Shown piece after piece: positions 21,835 through 33,839 of a stretch of DNA of 64,000 nucleotides (within the stretch, counting starts at the first letter, position 1; the number at the start of each line of letters is the position of its first letter). Both the position numbers and the translations under genes were made by a program. The notes below the pieces were generated by a model. The model saw nothing but the letters and a program-made list of their open reading frames with translations. It had not been told where the DNA came from and did not search any database. Source of the stretch: Coriolopsis trogii (lineage: Eukaryota; Basidiomycota; Agaricomycetes; Polyporales; Polyporaceae); contig JAHYIO010000033.1 in NCBI GenBank assembly GCA_020543525.1, positions 2,418,001 through 2,482,000 on the forward strand, written 5' to 3'.

Positions 21835-24800
21835 ATGGCAGCCTATCTGGAGACTCCTTCCCGAGTATGGCGTCGCATTCAAGCCGATCAAGAGAGGGAC
21901 ATGCCCTCTCTGCCTTCACTTCCCCCGTTCGAAGACTCAGGAGCCCTCCAATCCGCGGTGATGGACGACACAAGTCAAGAAACAAGCCAGGACAATATGC
22001 TCATAGCATCCCCCATTCACTCCACTCCCAACGTCCAATCTCATATTGCATCCACCGTCCGAGCGCCGTCAAGTACTTCTAGTACTGCTCGATTTGCGCA
22101 GTCCATCGCCTCCCGTTCTTCTAAGCACTCTCTCACTAGTTCTCGTGGCGCCCCGTCAAGGTTTGCAGAAGAGAGCTTTGACGTAAGCTCTATCCCCAGC
22201 GTGCCGATTCGTCGGGACGACAGTGGCGAGATGGATATACGGAGTAGCGACCAAGATTCAGAAAGCTCGGTGCCGGATGCATACCTTCCTCCACCGCTGC
22301 CGGACGACTTGGACGACGATTTCGATTTATCGGACGCGTTACAATCCGTCAGTCGCTCTAATTCCCCCGGTCCTGACAACAGGGCGACCCCGCGTAAAGC
22401 ATCAGAATACGACTATTCTATGAGTCTGCGGTCGGAACCTAAGGTATATTGATATCCGTTTCATGGTTTGTTTCGGTCCCTGACCGTATGATAGGCCTCT
22501 CCGTTCGATAAGATGCGGAACATCTCTTTTCGGAGACCACTCTCTCGCACAAGGACCCCCTCCCTTACGCGCACAATGTCATCCCCGTCTTCATCCGCTT
22601 CATACTCGACCCCTCACAGCACGCGTTCTTTCCGAAACCAACGTACCGAAAGTGACCCCCCAATTGCTGCCCTGACCGTTCCCCTGCCGAGGTCTGCCAC
22701 AGCCTCCCCTGCGATCCCAGCACGAGTGGAAGAGCGTGACCTCACGCAGATGAATCTGAGCTCAGAGTTCCCCAGTGCTGAAGAACACAGACAGTCGGCT
22801 GACGATACCGAACTCCTTCCTGAAGCGACTGCTGAGAGAGAACGCGAAGCTCTGGAGTTGCAGCAAAGTCAGGGCTCTCAGCAATCACGCGAACCGACCT
22901 TCTCCTCCGAAGAAGCCAACTCCACAGAGCACAGTGGTAACAACAGCGGATCACGCGGAATGCGGTCGCCAACACCACTTTCAGTGGCGTTCTCATCCCC
23001 TGTGTCGGCCCTATTCACACCTACCCCAGCATTCCAGCCACGTCCCCGGGCCCGTTTTGGAGCGGCACTCCCCCCAGCAACACCATCAGAGTTATCATCT
23101 ACGACACCTCGACAGCACACGGTACGCTTCGAAAGCGATATTGAGGAGACACCGCGACCTCGTTTCGAACACGAAGGCGCAAATGAAGAAGGACCTGAAG
23201 ACCCCACAACGCCTCATGCACACAAACGGTCGTTCCTCATGTCTGTCATCAACTCAACGGCCCGTCCTCGACTGCGTTATCCGACCCCGCACCCAGGTGG
23301 TGCGGGCGACGAAACAGAATCCAGAGTGGAGATGACTCCTGCCGCGACCCCAGGCATGACTCCTGCCGCGACCCCAGGCATGACCCCTGCCGCGACCCCC
23401 GGCGTGACCCTCCGCAAGGCATTTGCGGGAGTAACCCCTCGACCTGCACCTCGACCACGTCTCTCCCATCCTCTCCCTCAAGCATCCGGTCATGCCTCTG
23501 ACTCGGCGCCAGGCTCGGGCTCAGAATCGCCGTACGACCACGCCATGGACCGCGTATCGTTTGTGTCAAGCGCGTCTTCGCATGACCTCACGACGCATGC
23601 ACGCGCGAATGCCTCCTTTGACCCTATCATGGGGCTCGCCGAGCGCGGTCACGGTGTAGGTCGTTTCAACGCCGGCAAACTCAACAACTATCTGCACGGG
23701 CTGAACCGGCGCTTGCAGGAGGAGAATGAGATGCTTGTTGCGCGGTTGCGTGCGGCCGAAGAGAAATTGGGCAGTAGCGACGCCGGGTCGTCTCCCCAGT
23801 CCTTCTCTACTGGGACTCCTTCGTCGGACTCTCAGTCTCAAGGCCGTCGTGTGAGCGGAGGCGGGAGGCGGGTGAGCGCCGGGCCTGCTCTTGGGCTGGG
23901 AGATGTTGCGGAGGACATGGCTGAGGCATGGCTGGAGGAGAAGGCAGGGTTGGAGGACATGGTCGAAGAACTGAAGGAGGAGATCGAGGCTTGCGCCGCT
24001 GACAAGACTAAGGCTGAAGAGGCCCTGCAAGCGGAGCGGGCCGAGCGAGCGCGTGACAAGGAGCGTTGGCGCGAGCGAATGGCTGAAGTCGAAAAGGGCG
24101 TCGAGGGCATTGTCACCGACCTTGAGAAGCGGCTCGTCGAAGCCGAGGAGGCCGCCAAGCGTGCTGAAGCCGACAAGGTTGAGGGCATCAAGGACGCCGA
24201 ACGCCGGCTCGCTGTTGTGGTTGTCGAGAAAGACGTACTCGCGGAACGGCTCAAGAAGGCGGAAGGTGCACTGGAGAGCGGACGGGACCTCGGAACGGAG
24301 CTCAACGATGCGAACGAACGATTGGCCAGGACCCACGGCGAGTTGCAGAACGCCCACAGACAGATCGCAGAGCTCGAAGAGGAGGTCATGAGCGCTGACA
24401 AGAGGCTCGATGACGCGGAGAGCAACCTTGCCGCAGAACGGAAACGCACGGCGGCCCTGGAGGAGGAGTTGCGGACGAAGATGGAGGAGTTGTCGGAAAC
24501 GGTTCGCTGTGCCGACGAGCTCGAAGATGAGGTCCGCAAGTTGCACGCCAAGCTCCGCCAGGCCGAGGAGGCGATGGCTCAGAACGAGGCCGACGCTGCT
24601 GCGGATGCTGCACATATCAAAGACATGGAACGGCAACTCGCCGCGGCGCAACAGACCGTTAACCGTCTTGAGCAGGAGCTCGAGGAAGAGAAGCTTGAGA
24701 ACGACCGACTCGAAGACGAGGCAGAGAAGAACTCCGAGCTGGCCCGCCAGATGGAGGATGCCCTGCAGGCGGCTGAGAAGAAGATGCTTGAAGACGAGCA

Positions 24801-27520
24801 AGAGGTAGCCACACTCAAGGCGACGATCACTTCCTTGGAGCGTGCAGCTGAAAAGCTGCAGGAGCGTTCGATGCTCCAGGCTGGACCTTCTCAGAGTGCA
24901 ATCGCACGCGATATGGAAGTTGAGGTTGAGGCTCTCGAATCGGAACTTGACGATGCCAACAAGGAGATCGCGCGGCTCCGCACTATAATCGCCCAATCCC
25001 CAGCGCGCAAGGCCATCGAGCGAGCCAAGGACGCGCGTATTGAGTTGCTGGAAAAGGAGAGAGAAGACCTTCTGGAGAGGCTCAAGTCGGTGAAGAACCA
25101 AAGCTTCGGCAGTGGTACTCCGATCAAGATGATGGGCAACGGCAGCGGGATGTCACCCCTCCATCGTCAGTTGTTGAACATGTCGCTCAAGAGTCCCAAG
25201 ACGCCGGGCGGACCACTGCGAGACGTACGTTCCGCCTGTGAACTATGTTTTGAGTATCACTCACTCTCTACCTCAGCTATCCTGGCTGCAGAACAGTATG
25301 CACGATCCTTCCGTCGCTCCCCTTGTCGTCGAATTGGCGAGGCTGCAAGAAGAGCTTGACCGTGCCAATCAGAGCATCGATGAGAAACTGGACCGTCTCG
25401 AGGATGCCGGATTTGGTGTCGTGGATCTCACGAAGCAGCTCGAAGATGCGCGCACGGAGATTGTGATGCTCGAAGATGAACTCGCCAGGCTGACCAGGAG
25501 AGAAGACCGTCGTATAAGCCGTTTGCAGAGATTGAGGTGCAAGAAGTGTAGGACCAAGATCGATACGAGCAGGCTTCAAAGCACTGGGGACGCTGACGAA
25601 AGGTGAGTATCATGTCTCCTCTCTCTCAGACTCGTCCTCATCTGCTGGTCGTCAGTTCGATACTTGAGGCGTCTTTCATGAGTCTTCCTACCGAGCCGCC
25701 CACACCGCCAACTCGGACTAGCGAAGCATTGCGATCGGAACTCAGGGAAGTCAATGCACAGCTTGACTCCATGAAGAGGGTCTGGGAAGATGAGAGGAGG
25801 AAGCTGCTCGGCGAGAACGCTGTCCTGCATGATGCGGCTACTCGATTGAACGCCGAAGTTCGCGACGCGAAAGATGAAATTCGCAAGTATGCCTCTGCGG
25901 AACGTGCGGGAGAGAAAGCACGCGCTGACATCGAGATGGTGAGATGCGAGTTCAGTGTCTACAACGTATGCGATCCGCTCAATAAGAGACGCGTAGGAGC
26001 TTGCGAAGGCGAAGCGGACTATGGAGGAGCTTGAAGAGGAACTCAAGGCTGAGCGCAGCCGTCTCCGCGCACTCACGACTGAGCAGACCAAAGCACAACG
26101 AGAGAAGGAGACCGTTATGATGAACCTTCATCGCACAGAATCAGTGAGTGTTTGAGCTTGTCCGAAGTCCGCCTGCGTTGACCCTGCTTTGTGTCAGGAT
26201 ATGGCGGAGGTCAGAGCTCAACTACAACAGATGAAGCAGGAGAACCACAACCTCGAGAAGGAGCTACGAGATACTGCCAACGCGGAACAGAAAGCGCGTG
26301 TGCTCGAGGCCAAATTGGCAGGGAACCTCGAGAGCATGGAGCAGCTCCGCCAAGATCGCTCTCTCCTCGCCGCAGAGCACAAGAACCTCCAGCGTCAATA
26401 CGCCAAGGCCGCGGAGGCAAGTTGCCTGCAATCTTCACTTGGACTTCGCTGACGGCTGCTCACAGGAAGTGAATCGACTCAAGAGCGAGTTCGCCACCTC
26501 CCAGACCTCACACGACCACCGTCGGAATGAGCTTGACCAGTACACACTGGAGATCGAAGACCTCCGGCGGGCGCTCGCCAACCAGGCATCGGAGCTCGAG
26601 CGCGTCGAGGCAGAGAAGGCGCGCATGGCGGCTGAAAAGGGCGACGTTGCACGGACGGTTGCTGCGCTGGAGGCGGACTTACGACGTGTGCGTCGAGACG
26701 CCGAGGCGTTCGGCCGTGATCTGAGAGCCTTGCGTGCTCAGAAGGATCGGATGGAGGAAGAGAGGAAGGATGAACGCTCGAAGGCTGAACGGGCGCAGAA
26801 ACAGGCACACGCACAAATCCGGGTGCTGAAGGAGGAGTTGGAAGGACAGAAGGCGAAGACTAAGGAGGCTAGACAAGCCAGTGAAGCGTGGAAAGGCCAT
26901 GTGTGCGCTGCGTACGTCCTGCGGCAGTTATCATTGCGATTGAAAGACGGGCGCTGACTATGGTTGTCGAATCACAGTGACGATGGCCAGCTTGTCGCAT
27001 TGAAGCAGCAGCACAATCAAGAGTGTAAAGGCTTGATGCTGCAGATCCGATACCTGAAATCAAAGTTCACGCGGGAGTCTACGTTCCGATGCGATCTTGG
27101 CTACCAGAAGCAGTACTTGCTCGTCTTGATGGCTCGCCTGGAACGAAAGTGAGTACTTCCTCCTTGATTGTCCTTCTGAACTTACCATGCTCACGGAACG
27201 TTGTAGCGAAGAGAAGATTCTTGCGGCAGTCGCACGCATCGGATTCCCTGCCGTTGCAGAAACTCCCAAGTCGAGACCTCGAACGCTGCGCAGCGTGGCG
27301 TACACCGTGTTGTTCTTGCATCGCACAAGGTATGTGAATGATTCCTGTACATCAGGGAACCGAGTCTAAATCCAAGGCGTGTCACAGACGGGCGAGTGAA
27401 CAATGGCGCGAACATCGAGCGGCGAAGCCTGCCATTGAAGCAGCGCTGCAAGAGGTACGCAAGCGACGTACCGCGGGTGCCTCCGCGAAGCCGTCATCAA
27501 GTAGATCAGCAAAGACATAG
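21835..27520 (+). CDS. Spindle pole body/centrosomal coiled-coil protein with PACT-like C-terminus (Pcp1/Spc110/pericentrin type)
   Basis: Ten exons join in frame: 21835-22443, 22495-25224, 25277-25602, 25656-25938, 25997-26143, 26198-26416, 26466-26911, 26978-27148, 27207-27329 and 27388-27520, giving 1728 residues. The N-terminal 600 residues are Ser/Pro-rich and include three tandem copies of MTPAATPG (from residue 483). From FNAGKLNNYLHGLNRRLQEE onward about 1000 residues are nearly continuous coiled coil. Residues 1595-1660 carry the PACT-like block ECKGLMLQIRYL, FTRESTFRCDLGYQKQYLL and ILAAVARIGFP, which in pericentrin-type proteins targets the centrosome or spindle pole body. Such proteins anchor the gamma-tubulin complex. 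The sixth intron has a GC donor (GAG|GCAAGT). The gene is very likely essential and single-copy. Confidence 0.85.
23332..23403 (+). repeat. Three tandem 24-bp units inside the spindle-pole gene
   Basis: Units at 23332, 23356 and 23380 encode MTPAATPG each. The first two are identical at the DNA level and the third differs at two bases, so the expansion is recent. Each unit has two Thr-Pro sites. Confidence 0.9.
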
Positions 27521-27740
27521 ACTACCCTATCCCGGGCGCGCTCTCGCCGATCGCGACTTCTCTCTAATGGCCCACACTGTGTTGTATTATTATCATCTCC
27601 ATACTGCATTCGAATACAGACGACCGTAATCTACTTGTAGCAGTACTCCGCCGTTCTTTGCCATGATCCAGTTGAGTGGCGCGCGAGAACACGGCAAATT
27701 GAACAAAAATGTCAATGTACGAAATATGTCCCTCGCAACA

Positions 27741-27823
27741 TGACCACCGCAGGGGTCGAACCTGCAATCTCCTGATAAACGTCTCGATCGTAGTCAGACG
27801 CGTTGCCATTACGCCAGGCGGCC
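27741..27823 (-). tRNA. tRNA-Arg(ACG), intron-containing, copy 1
   Basis: On the minus strand the acceptor stem GGCCGCC pairs with GGTGGTC, discriminator A. The A box is TGGCGTAATGG and the B box GGTTCGACCCC. The anticodon stem TCTGA pairs with TCAGG around the loop C-T-ACG-A; an 11-nt intron follows position 37 (TCGAGACGTTT) before the A closing the loop. Five T on the minus strand at 27709-27705 can serve as Pol III terminator. The exons match those of the tRNA at 42768-42863; only the intron differs. Confidence 0.92.
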
Positions 27824-27935
27824 ATGTCAGTACTTATATGAATACAAATTTAGTTTGTTTCTCTTGTGCCATGGATGCGTCGCTGCCCTTCCGCGCGTCC
27901 GCCTTCCAGTTCCATCTTCCTCTACACTAGATGCG

Positions 27936-29110
27936 ATGTTCTCCAGACTGCCTATCCGCGGTATATCACGCATAAACCAGCTCTTCTCTCTCCGGGTTTC
28001 CCCCAGTTCCTTACTGCGTCCACAGCTTCCACACCTGCTTTGTGGCGGACTGTCTGGCAACACTGTACTTCTGCTTCGGTCTGTCCATGCATCTTCGTCT
28101 GTCCTAAACAAAGCGACCGCTCCAGTGCCACCTCCACAACTACCGTCCCAGAAGGATGAAAATCAGTTGAAGCGTTTTACCATACGCGAGAATATCTATA
28201 CCATACCTAATCTGCTTACCGTCTCACGCATCATTGCCTGCCCCGTCCTCGGCCTCGCCATCGTGAATGACAACTTCTATCTCGCGACTGGCCTCCTCGT
28301 CTATGCCGGACTCACTGATCTGGTCTGCTCCTCTCTATTTATCTTCGTCATCTCTAGCCCTGCTTGAGCTGGTATGCTTGTTTACGACCCAGGTCGATGG
28401 CTTCCTTGCTCGCAAGTACAACATGCAATCTGTTATGGGCACCATCCTCGACCCGGCCGCAGACAAAATACTTATGACAACACTGACAGTCACTCTCGCA
28501 ATGAAGGATCTCATCCCAGGTATGTCAGCCATTAAATATGCGATCCTTCCTTTCGCGCATCCCAATCCTATCTCGACCAGTTCCTGTTGCTACCATAATT
28601 CTTGGGCGCGACATATTTCTCAGCCTTGCAGCATTCTACATCCGTTACACCTCTCTGCCCCCTCCGGTGAGTTCACTACGGTCGCGTCGGAGACGTCACT
28701 CACGTGATGATGTTCTCAGAAAACGTTCACCCGTTATTGGGACTTCTCGATCCCGTCGGCAGAAGTACGTCCTACCATGATCAGCAAGGTATGAATGTGA
28801 ATGTATGGGCTCTTCTGTGATACCGACTCGCGACGATTGTGCCAGGTCAACACAGCTTTGCAGCTACTCCTCATGGGAACAGCGACCGTGAGTCCAATAC
28901 TCCCTGTTGACATCAGTGTTCCACTTCAAGCGCTCCAGTACGTGCCGCTGGTTGCATATGTGAAGGCCTTACTGACTGCACATTTGGCGCAGGTGGATTG
29001 TGGCGGGCACTACCATATGGAGTGGGGCATCCTACCTATTCGCTAAAGATGGCTTCCGCATCGTCTCTTCTAAGGCGAAGCCTCGACCTCCTTCAGCCCC
29101 TCCATCGTAG
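27936..29110 (+). CDS. CRD1: Cardiolipin synthase (CDP-alcohol phosphatidyltransferase), mitochondrial
   Basis: Six exons (27936-28322, 28393-28519, 28581-28666, 28720-28788, 28846-28937, 28993-29110) give 292 residues. The N-terminus is Arg/Ser-rich without acids (MFSRLPIRGISRINQLFSLR), as expected for a mitochondrial presequence. The CDP-alcohol transferase signature D131-G-x2-A-R-x8-G-x3-D-x3-D153 is complete (DGFLARKYN then GTILDPAAD), and hydrophobic helices follow. The preceding YTIPNLLTVSRI is the typical first helix of the fungal enzymes. The reaction joins phosphatidylglycerol and CDP-diacylglycerol to form cardiolipin in the inner mitochondrial membrane. The first intron begins GTCTGC, not a usual donor, immediately before the signature. 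The upstream ATG at 27931 is out of frame. Confidence 0.93.
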
Positions 29111-29679
29111 GTTTCGCTGCTGGTTTCAACGCAGCCTAGATGTGTGTCGTCCATTCCTCAAACGTTACTACCACGCGCAAGAGATGCGCTTTGTGCGACG
29201 ACTCCCGCTCCGACGTACCCTGGCTGTAATTTCTCACATGCCACCATACGCATACAATAAATACATGGAACTCTGTCAAGTCGCATTACAGCACATGGTG
29301 GGATCGAAGCGCTGCAGCTCTCATCGCGATGCTTCTAGGTGATCCTTGATGCGTCAAGAGGAATCTATCGACCACTCGTCCCTCCCAATGATTGGACCCC
29401 TCAATCATCTGTAAAGCCACATGACAGCTTCCGGTAGAAGTCAACGTGCTGCAGCTTCTACGGTAAGAGATATAAAAGATGGTAAGCCACAGGTATGTCT
29501 ACACCTCACTAGCAGATGCCGTGCAGAAAGCCCAGCGCATACTACCAAGCACATACCGTTGACTTTCCTGCAAGCAACGCCACTGCACAATTCGCCTCAT
29601 AGCTTCAGGTACGGCAACCAAAAGGCAGCCAATATACCCATTTGCGTCCAGACCGTTGATCTCTTCCAACAGCATCCAT
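29111..29679. other. Intergenic, promoter of the BTB gene
   Basis: No supported gene. The frame of the BTB gene is open slightly upstream but has no ATG before 29680. Confidence 0.4.
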
Positions 29680-31469
29680 ATGCCTCCTGCCCCTACTACG
29701 GATACACGAGGCACTCAGGACGCTCGTCCAGAGTCGGTCAAGTTCAAAAGGGACACATCTCCTCCTTTCGATAGGGAGGTCGCAGACCTCGTCATCCGCA
29801 CCAAGGACAACGTCGACTTCCACGTTCACCGGCTAATCTTGTCCATCGGGTCTCATGTCTTCGATTGCATGCTATCCTTTCCCCAACCGCCCGGCACCGA
29901 CCTCGTCAGGCCCGTGGTCGAGCTGTGCGAGGACGGCGAGACCATAGGCGCGTTTCTGCGAATCATCTACCCCGTGTCTGACCCTGAGATCGGGACGTTG
30001 GGGAACATCCGTCGCGTCCTCGCTGCAGGCATGAAGTACGAGGCATCGGCGGTCGTGACGGCCATGCGAGCGGCGCTCGTGAAGCCGCAGTTTCTAGACA
30101 GCGATCCGTTGCGCGTCTTCGCTATCGCTTGTCTATTCAGCATGGAGACGGAGGCCAAGAGAGCGGCCAAGAGAGCGGTGTGGAAGAATCGCATTATGGG
30201 CGCACACTGTCCTGAGCTCGAAGAGATCTCTGTGGGGGCTTATTATCGCTTGCTCAAGCTCAATCACACGCGAAAGAGCGAGGTTAAGAAGAGCGGCATC
30301 GAGCACGTCACGATCGACTTCGCGGCCGTTGGACCGTTTTGCGAGCGGCTGAAATCGTCATCACACACGATGCCGACCTCGCCTACCACTCCTGACTCAG
30401 AAGCGAAGGACGTCTTCTTCAACTTCCCATCGGATTCCCCGCTTCCTCCGGACGTCGTCCTGAAAACGCACGACGGATACAGTATGCACGCGCACAAGAT
30501 GGTGCTACAGGTAGCCTCGCCGAACATGCTCTCGATACTAGCGAAGCAAGACACAGTCATTTCACAACTCCACAGCAAGACTGATGTCGAACCCCTTCCC
30601 GTCCATAACGTGCAGGAGAATTTGCTCGTTATGCGCGAACTCCTCGAAATCTGCTACCCGATCCCATCGGGGCAAACATCTCACCAGTTCCTTCAGGCGG
30701 ATCACCCCCTTCACTACCTCGATGTGCTACGAGCCGCGCGCAAGTATCAGCTGTCTAGAGCGGAGCAGCTCCTGCGGGGTCGCTGGTCTGAGTATTTGGG
30801 TAAAGAACCGCTCAGGTTCTACTTCGCGGCTGCGGAGCGGGGTTGGACGGACGAAGCTCTCGAAAGTGCGCGCGAGCTCATACGCTCCTCGACCGACGTC
30901 TTGACCATCCAGACGTGGTACATTCCCGAGATGGAGACGATGTCGAACGGAGCGTATTATCACCTCCTGCAGTACATCAACTTCTGCAGTCAAGCCGTGT
31001 CGTCTTCGCTTGTCATTGATGGGTTACCCGAACCTCCGTGTTCGCTGGGCGTGTGCGATGATCCATGGTGGCTTACCTCAAAGTTAATGTTCTCGATTGC
31101 CATGGATAACCCTCCGTCCTTCCTGTCATCTTGCCTGCAATCGGTCAAGGCTGAGCTGAAGAAGAAGCCTTGCAGGGAGACGGTGGCCATGAAGTCACTC
31201 TCCGCCAAACGGGTCATCGCTGCTGTGATGAGTTACAGGGACGCTTCTGGCTTTCATGGATGCCTGATTCATGGAGGTCCTAGTACCAAGGAACGTGAGG
31301 ATGGCAAAGTGGAGTGGGCGATAGACTTCCTCGACAGATTTGCCGCGGCTGTTGAGGAGGCACTCGCGAAGGTGAGTCCATAGTCGTGGTTGCTGCACAT
31401 GCCCCTCGCCTGTTTCAATGATGCACAAATGACATGCATGCGCAGGTCGAGCTCAGACTCCCTGGATAG
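29680..31469 (+). CDS. Double-BTB/POZ domain protein (subfamily B)
   Basis: Exon 29680-31371, intron 31372-31445 (GTGAGT...GCAG) and terminal exon 31446-31469 (VELRLPG, stop) give 571 residues. Start is the ATG at 29680 (MPPAPTTDT). The first BTB module runs from about residue 38 (ADLVIRTKDNVDFHVHRLIL, then FLRIIYPVSDPE) and the second from about residue 255 (PDVVLKTHDGYSMHAHKMVL, then LLEICYPIPSG). Between them is the subfamily hallmark FAAVGPFC, and after the second module EPLRFYFAAAERGW and MSNGAYYHLLQYI. The last helix DFLDRFAAAVEEALAK precedes the conserved splice. Closest relatives in the window are the pseudogene at 39476-41244 and the gene at 49645. The molecular role is unknown; a Cullin-3 adaptor or scaffold role is possible. 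Confidence 0.85.
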
Positions 31470-32712
31470 TCAGCGCTGGTGGTCGTTCGTGTCGATGGCT
31501 GCTTCTTTGTACTTTACATCCTATGAAGCGGATTCAAGCCAAGCACTGTGGGACTGTAAACTCTAGGATCACGGTCCATGGATGCTCCTTGAGACTCCGC
31601 GAGTCGACTTCTATGGTGTCGTGTCGGGAACTGATCAGGTTTCTCACCGTTGTTTCAAAATAGGGGGAACTTCTCGAGGGCGTGGGTCCTGGGATGGATC
31701 GGGCTGTGCTGGAGGCTTTCGAATCAGCCTTCAATCCGATCTGTCCCATATTATGCGCTACCGCAAGGCTTCGAAGAGCACACACGCACTGGTAAGTCGA
31801 CTATTCAAGCTCATCTTGCTGCTATGGTCGCTACTGTCTTCGACCTTCGATCTGCCAATCATAGGCAGTCCTATGCAACCGACATTGCCACGTCATGCGG
31901 TCATTTCGATGCGATGTGCGCTTCGACTCAACTTCGAGCCGCACTCTGGACATGTGGGGTTGCCACTTTTTCGCCGACCGGATTCAACTCGCACGATTTC
32001 TAAATTCGCCATATTCCGTGTACCAAGGTTCAATCCTCTGAGAGCTCAGCTACACCACTCTCGGATATAGAAGCAGACCGCAGGCACGATCCAGCGCCAT
32101 GTGGCATTCTGCCCTACGATCATATAGGATCAATGTCGCCTCACATCGGCAGCTGGCCTCGCGGACAAGACCACTAGCCACGTTCGACATGTGCGCCTGC
32201 GATCTATCCCCACTTTGCGTCAGCTGTGGTAGAAGCCTTCTGTCTCCCAGCGCTACTTGCTTCGGACACTGCGCGCGGTATACATGGTGTGTTCCTCATG
32301 TTGCGGACTGATGCTGATTTTGACGGATTTGTGAGCAAGCGACGTTCCCGAGGATGCTCTCTACAATGCTTCGATTGGTTCTCTTCGAGATGCGTTCTTT
32401 TCATAATACCATCCGGCAGAGATACGGCCTGTGCGTCGTCTGGGTCGACGCGGAGCCCACGAATTGTGCCACATTTTATTGCTTCCATAAGCTTCCCCAC
32501 GCGGCCGGTCTCATCAGGAACATGATGACTTCCTTCGCCTTATCAGGAGCACGATTCCGCCTCTTCCCCATATCGTTGTCCACACTGCTGGTCCTCGTAC
32601 TGTGTGGGGTAAATGATGGAACGGTCCACAGGCGTTCCGGGAACAAGTATAAGATAACTGGGCCGACAAGGAACCCCGCCACTTAGCGCTTTCCGCCGTT
32701 AGCAAACTCTCT
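31470..32712. other. Intergenic, no supported gene
   Basis: Open frames of 75-160 codons overlap on both strands but give compositionally random protein. No splice-linked set of exons was found. Confidence 0.4.
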
Positions 32713-33839
32713 ATGGCCATCCTCATAGACTCTGCGGAGCTCGCGGGCCTGGCGATTGAAGGCCCACTATACGGTGTGTCCCCATTCTTCGCCAATATCC
32801 CTCCAATTGTAGCCCGAGGACCGTCCTGCTCAACATATCTGCTTCTCTAGGAATCTTTCTGTGCTTGTTTGCGGTATGCGCATATGACTTGCACCGTCGT
32901 AGAGCGCGCGATATCCAGCTCAGTTGGCCGATGGTCCTAGGCGGCGTCCTGTTGATCACCCTCGCAACCGCGCGCTTCATTGTAGATGTCACGTACATCT
33001 TCATCGCGTTCATCGGTACGGATCCTCGCGACGCGAGGCTGGCTTTCCTTCAGGACGTCACCCAGCAAGTCTTCATCACAAAGCACAGCCTGTTCATCAC
33101 CTCGCTTCTTGTTGGCGATCTATTCGTGGTATGTTGATTCGATGCTGGGTGCTTGGGAGAATCTCCCGTTGATACCGTGCACAGAACTACAGGTGCTGGA
33201 TTGTTTGGGGCAAAAATATTTGGGTAGTGGTCGTCCCAGTGGCTCTCTCGGTACTCGCTGCAGGTATTTTAGACTCTTCTAATGCGATGAATAGCGTTAC
33301 CAATACGCGCCCTGTATCGCAGGTTCTGGATATTACTCGCTCTGGGCGTACACCCACCTCACGGACCAGAGCATCTTTGCGCAGCAGCAACCTCTCAAGC
33401 TGTTCTTCTCTTCGAGTCTCGTCGCCAACGCGATGGCAACATGTACGTTAACGTCTTCGTTTATTGGAGAAGTTTGCACTGCATGACACAAATATTATCA
33501 GCGCTCCTTGCGTTCCGAATTTGGCGCATGGATCGCGCCGGGGTCCACGCGCTAGATGCGAACGCATCCGAGCACACGTTCACGCCGGTCGTGCGCATAG
33601 TGCTAGAGAGTGGTCTCATCAACGCTGCGTTCCTGTTCGCGTTCGTCATGACCCTCGCATCGGGCTCCCTCAGTCTGGAGATTATGTCTGAAATGGTTTA
33701 GTACATTCACGCTGATGCTCTTCTCGTGTGTACTGACTTCATACTCCCGTCACCCTCCCAGGGCACGCCAATGTGTGGCATCCATCAGGAAAAACCTGAA
33801 ATCCTAATGAGAGATAAATTAGAGAGGTCCACCCACTAA
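32713..33839 (+). CDS. Multi-pass membrane protein, about seven helices, shortened C-terminus
   Basis: Six exons (32713-32773, 32851-33128, 33185-33263, 33323-33442, 33502-33695, 33762-33839) join in frame to 269 residues. Hydrophobic helices include GIFLCLFAVCAY, WPMVLGGVLLITLATARFIV, LFITSLLVGDLFV, IWVVVVPVALSVLAAG and ESGLINAAFLFAFVMTLAS. NYRCWIVWGKN and AFRIWRMDRAG are family hallmarks. It is a paralogue of the fragment at 1-530: the LEIMSEM block and the following exon boundary are shared. Here, however, the last exon leaves the family pattern after GTPMCGI and stops within 19 codons, where the relative continues ITFLIVILRVG and a long tail. The fifth intron has an odd donor, GTTTAG. It may be a truncated or dying copy. 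No function is known. Confidence 0.65.

Noticed and set aside
23566..25101. 511-codon minus-strand frame within the spindle-pole gene
   Set aside because: It is a Leu-rich shadow of the coiled-coil repeat (GAG/AAG codons read backward); the plus strand continues through ten matched exons to a PACT-like domain.
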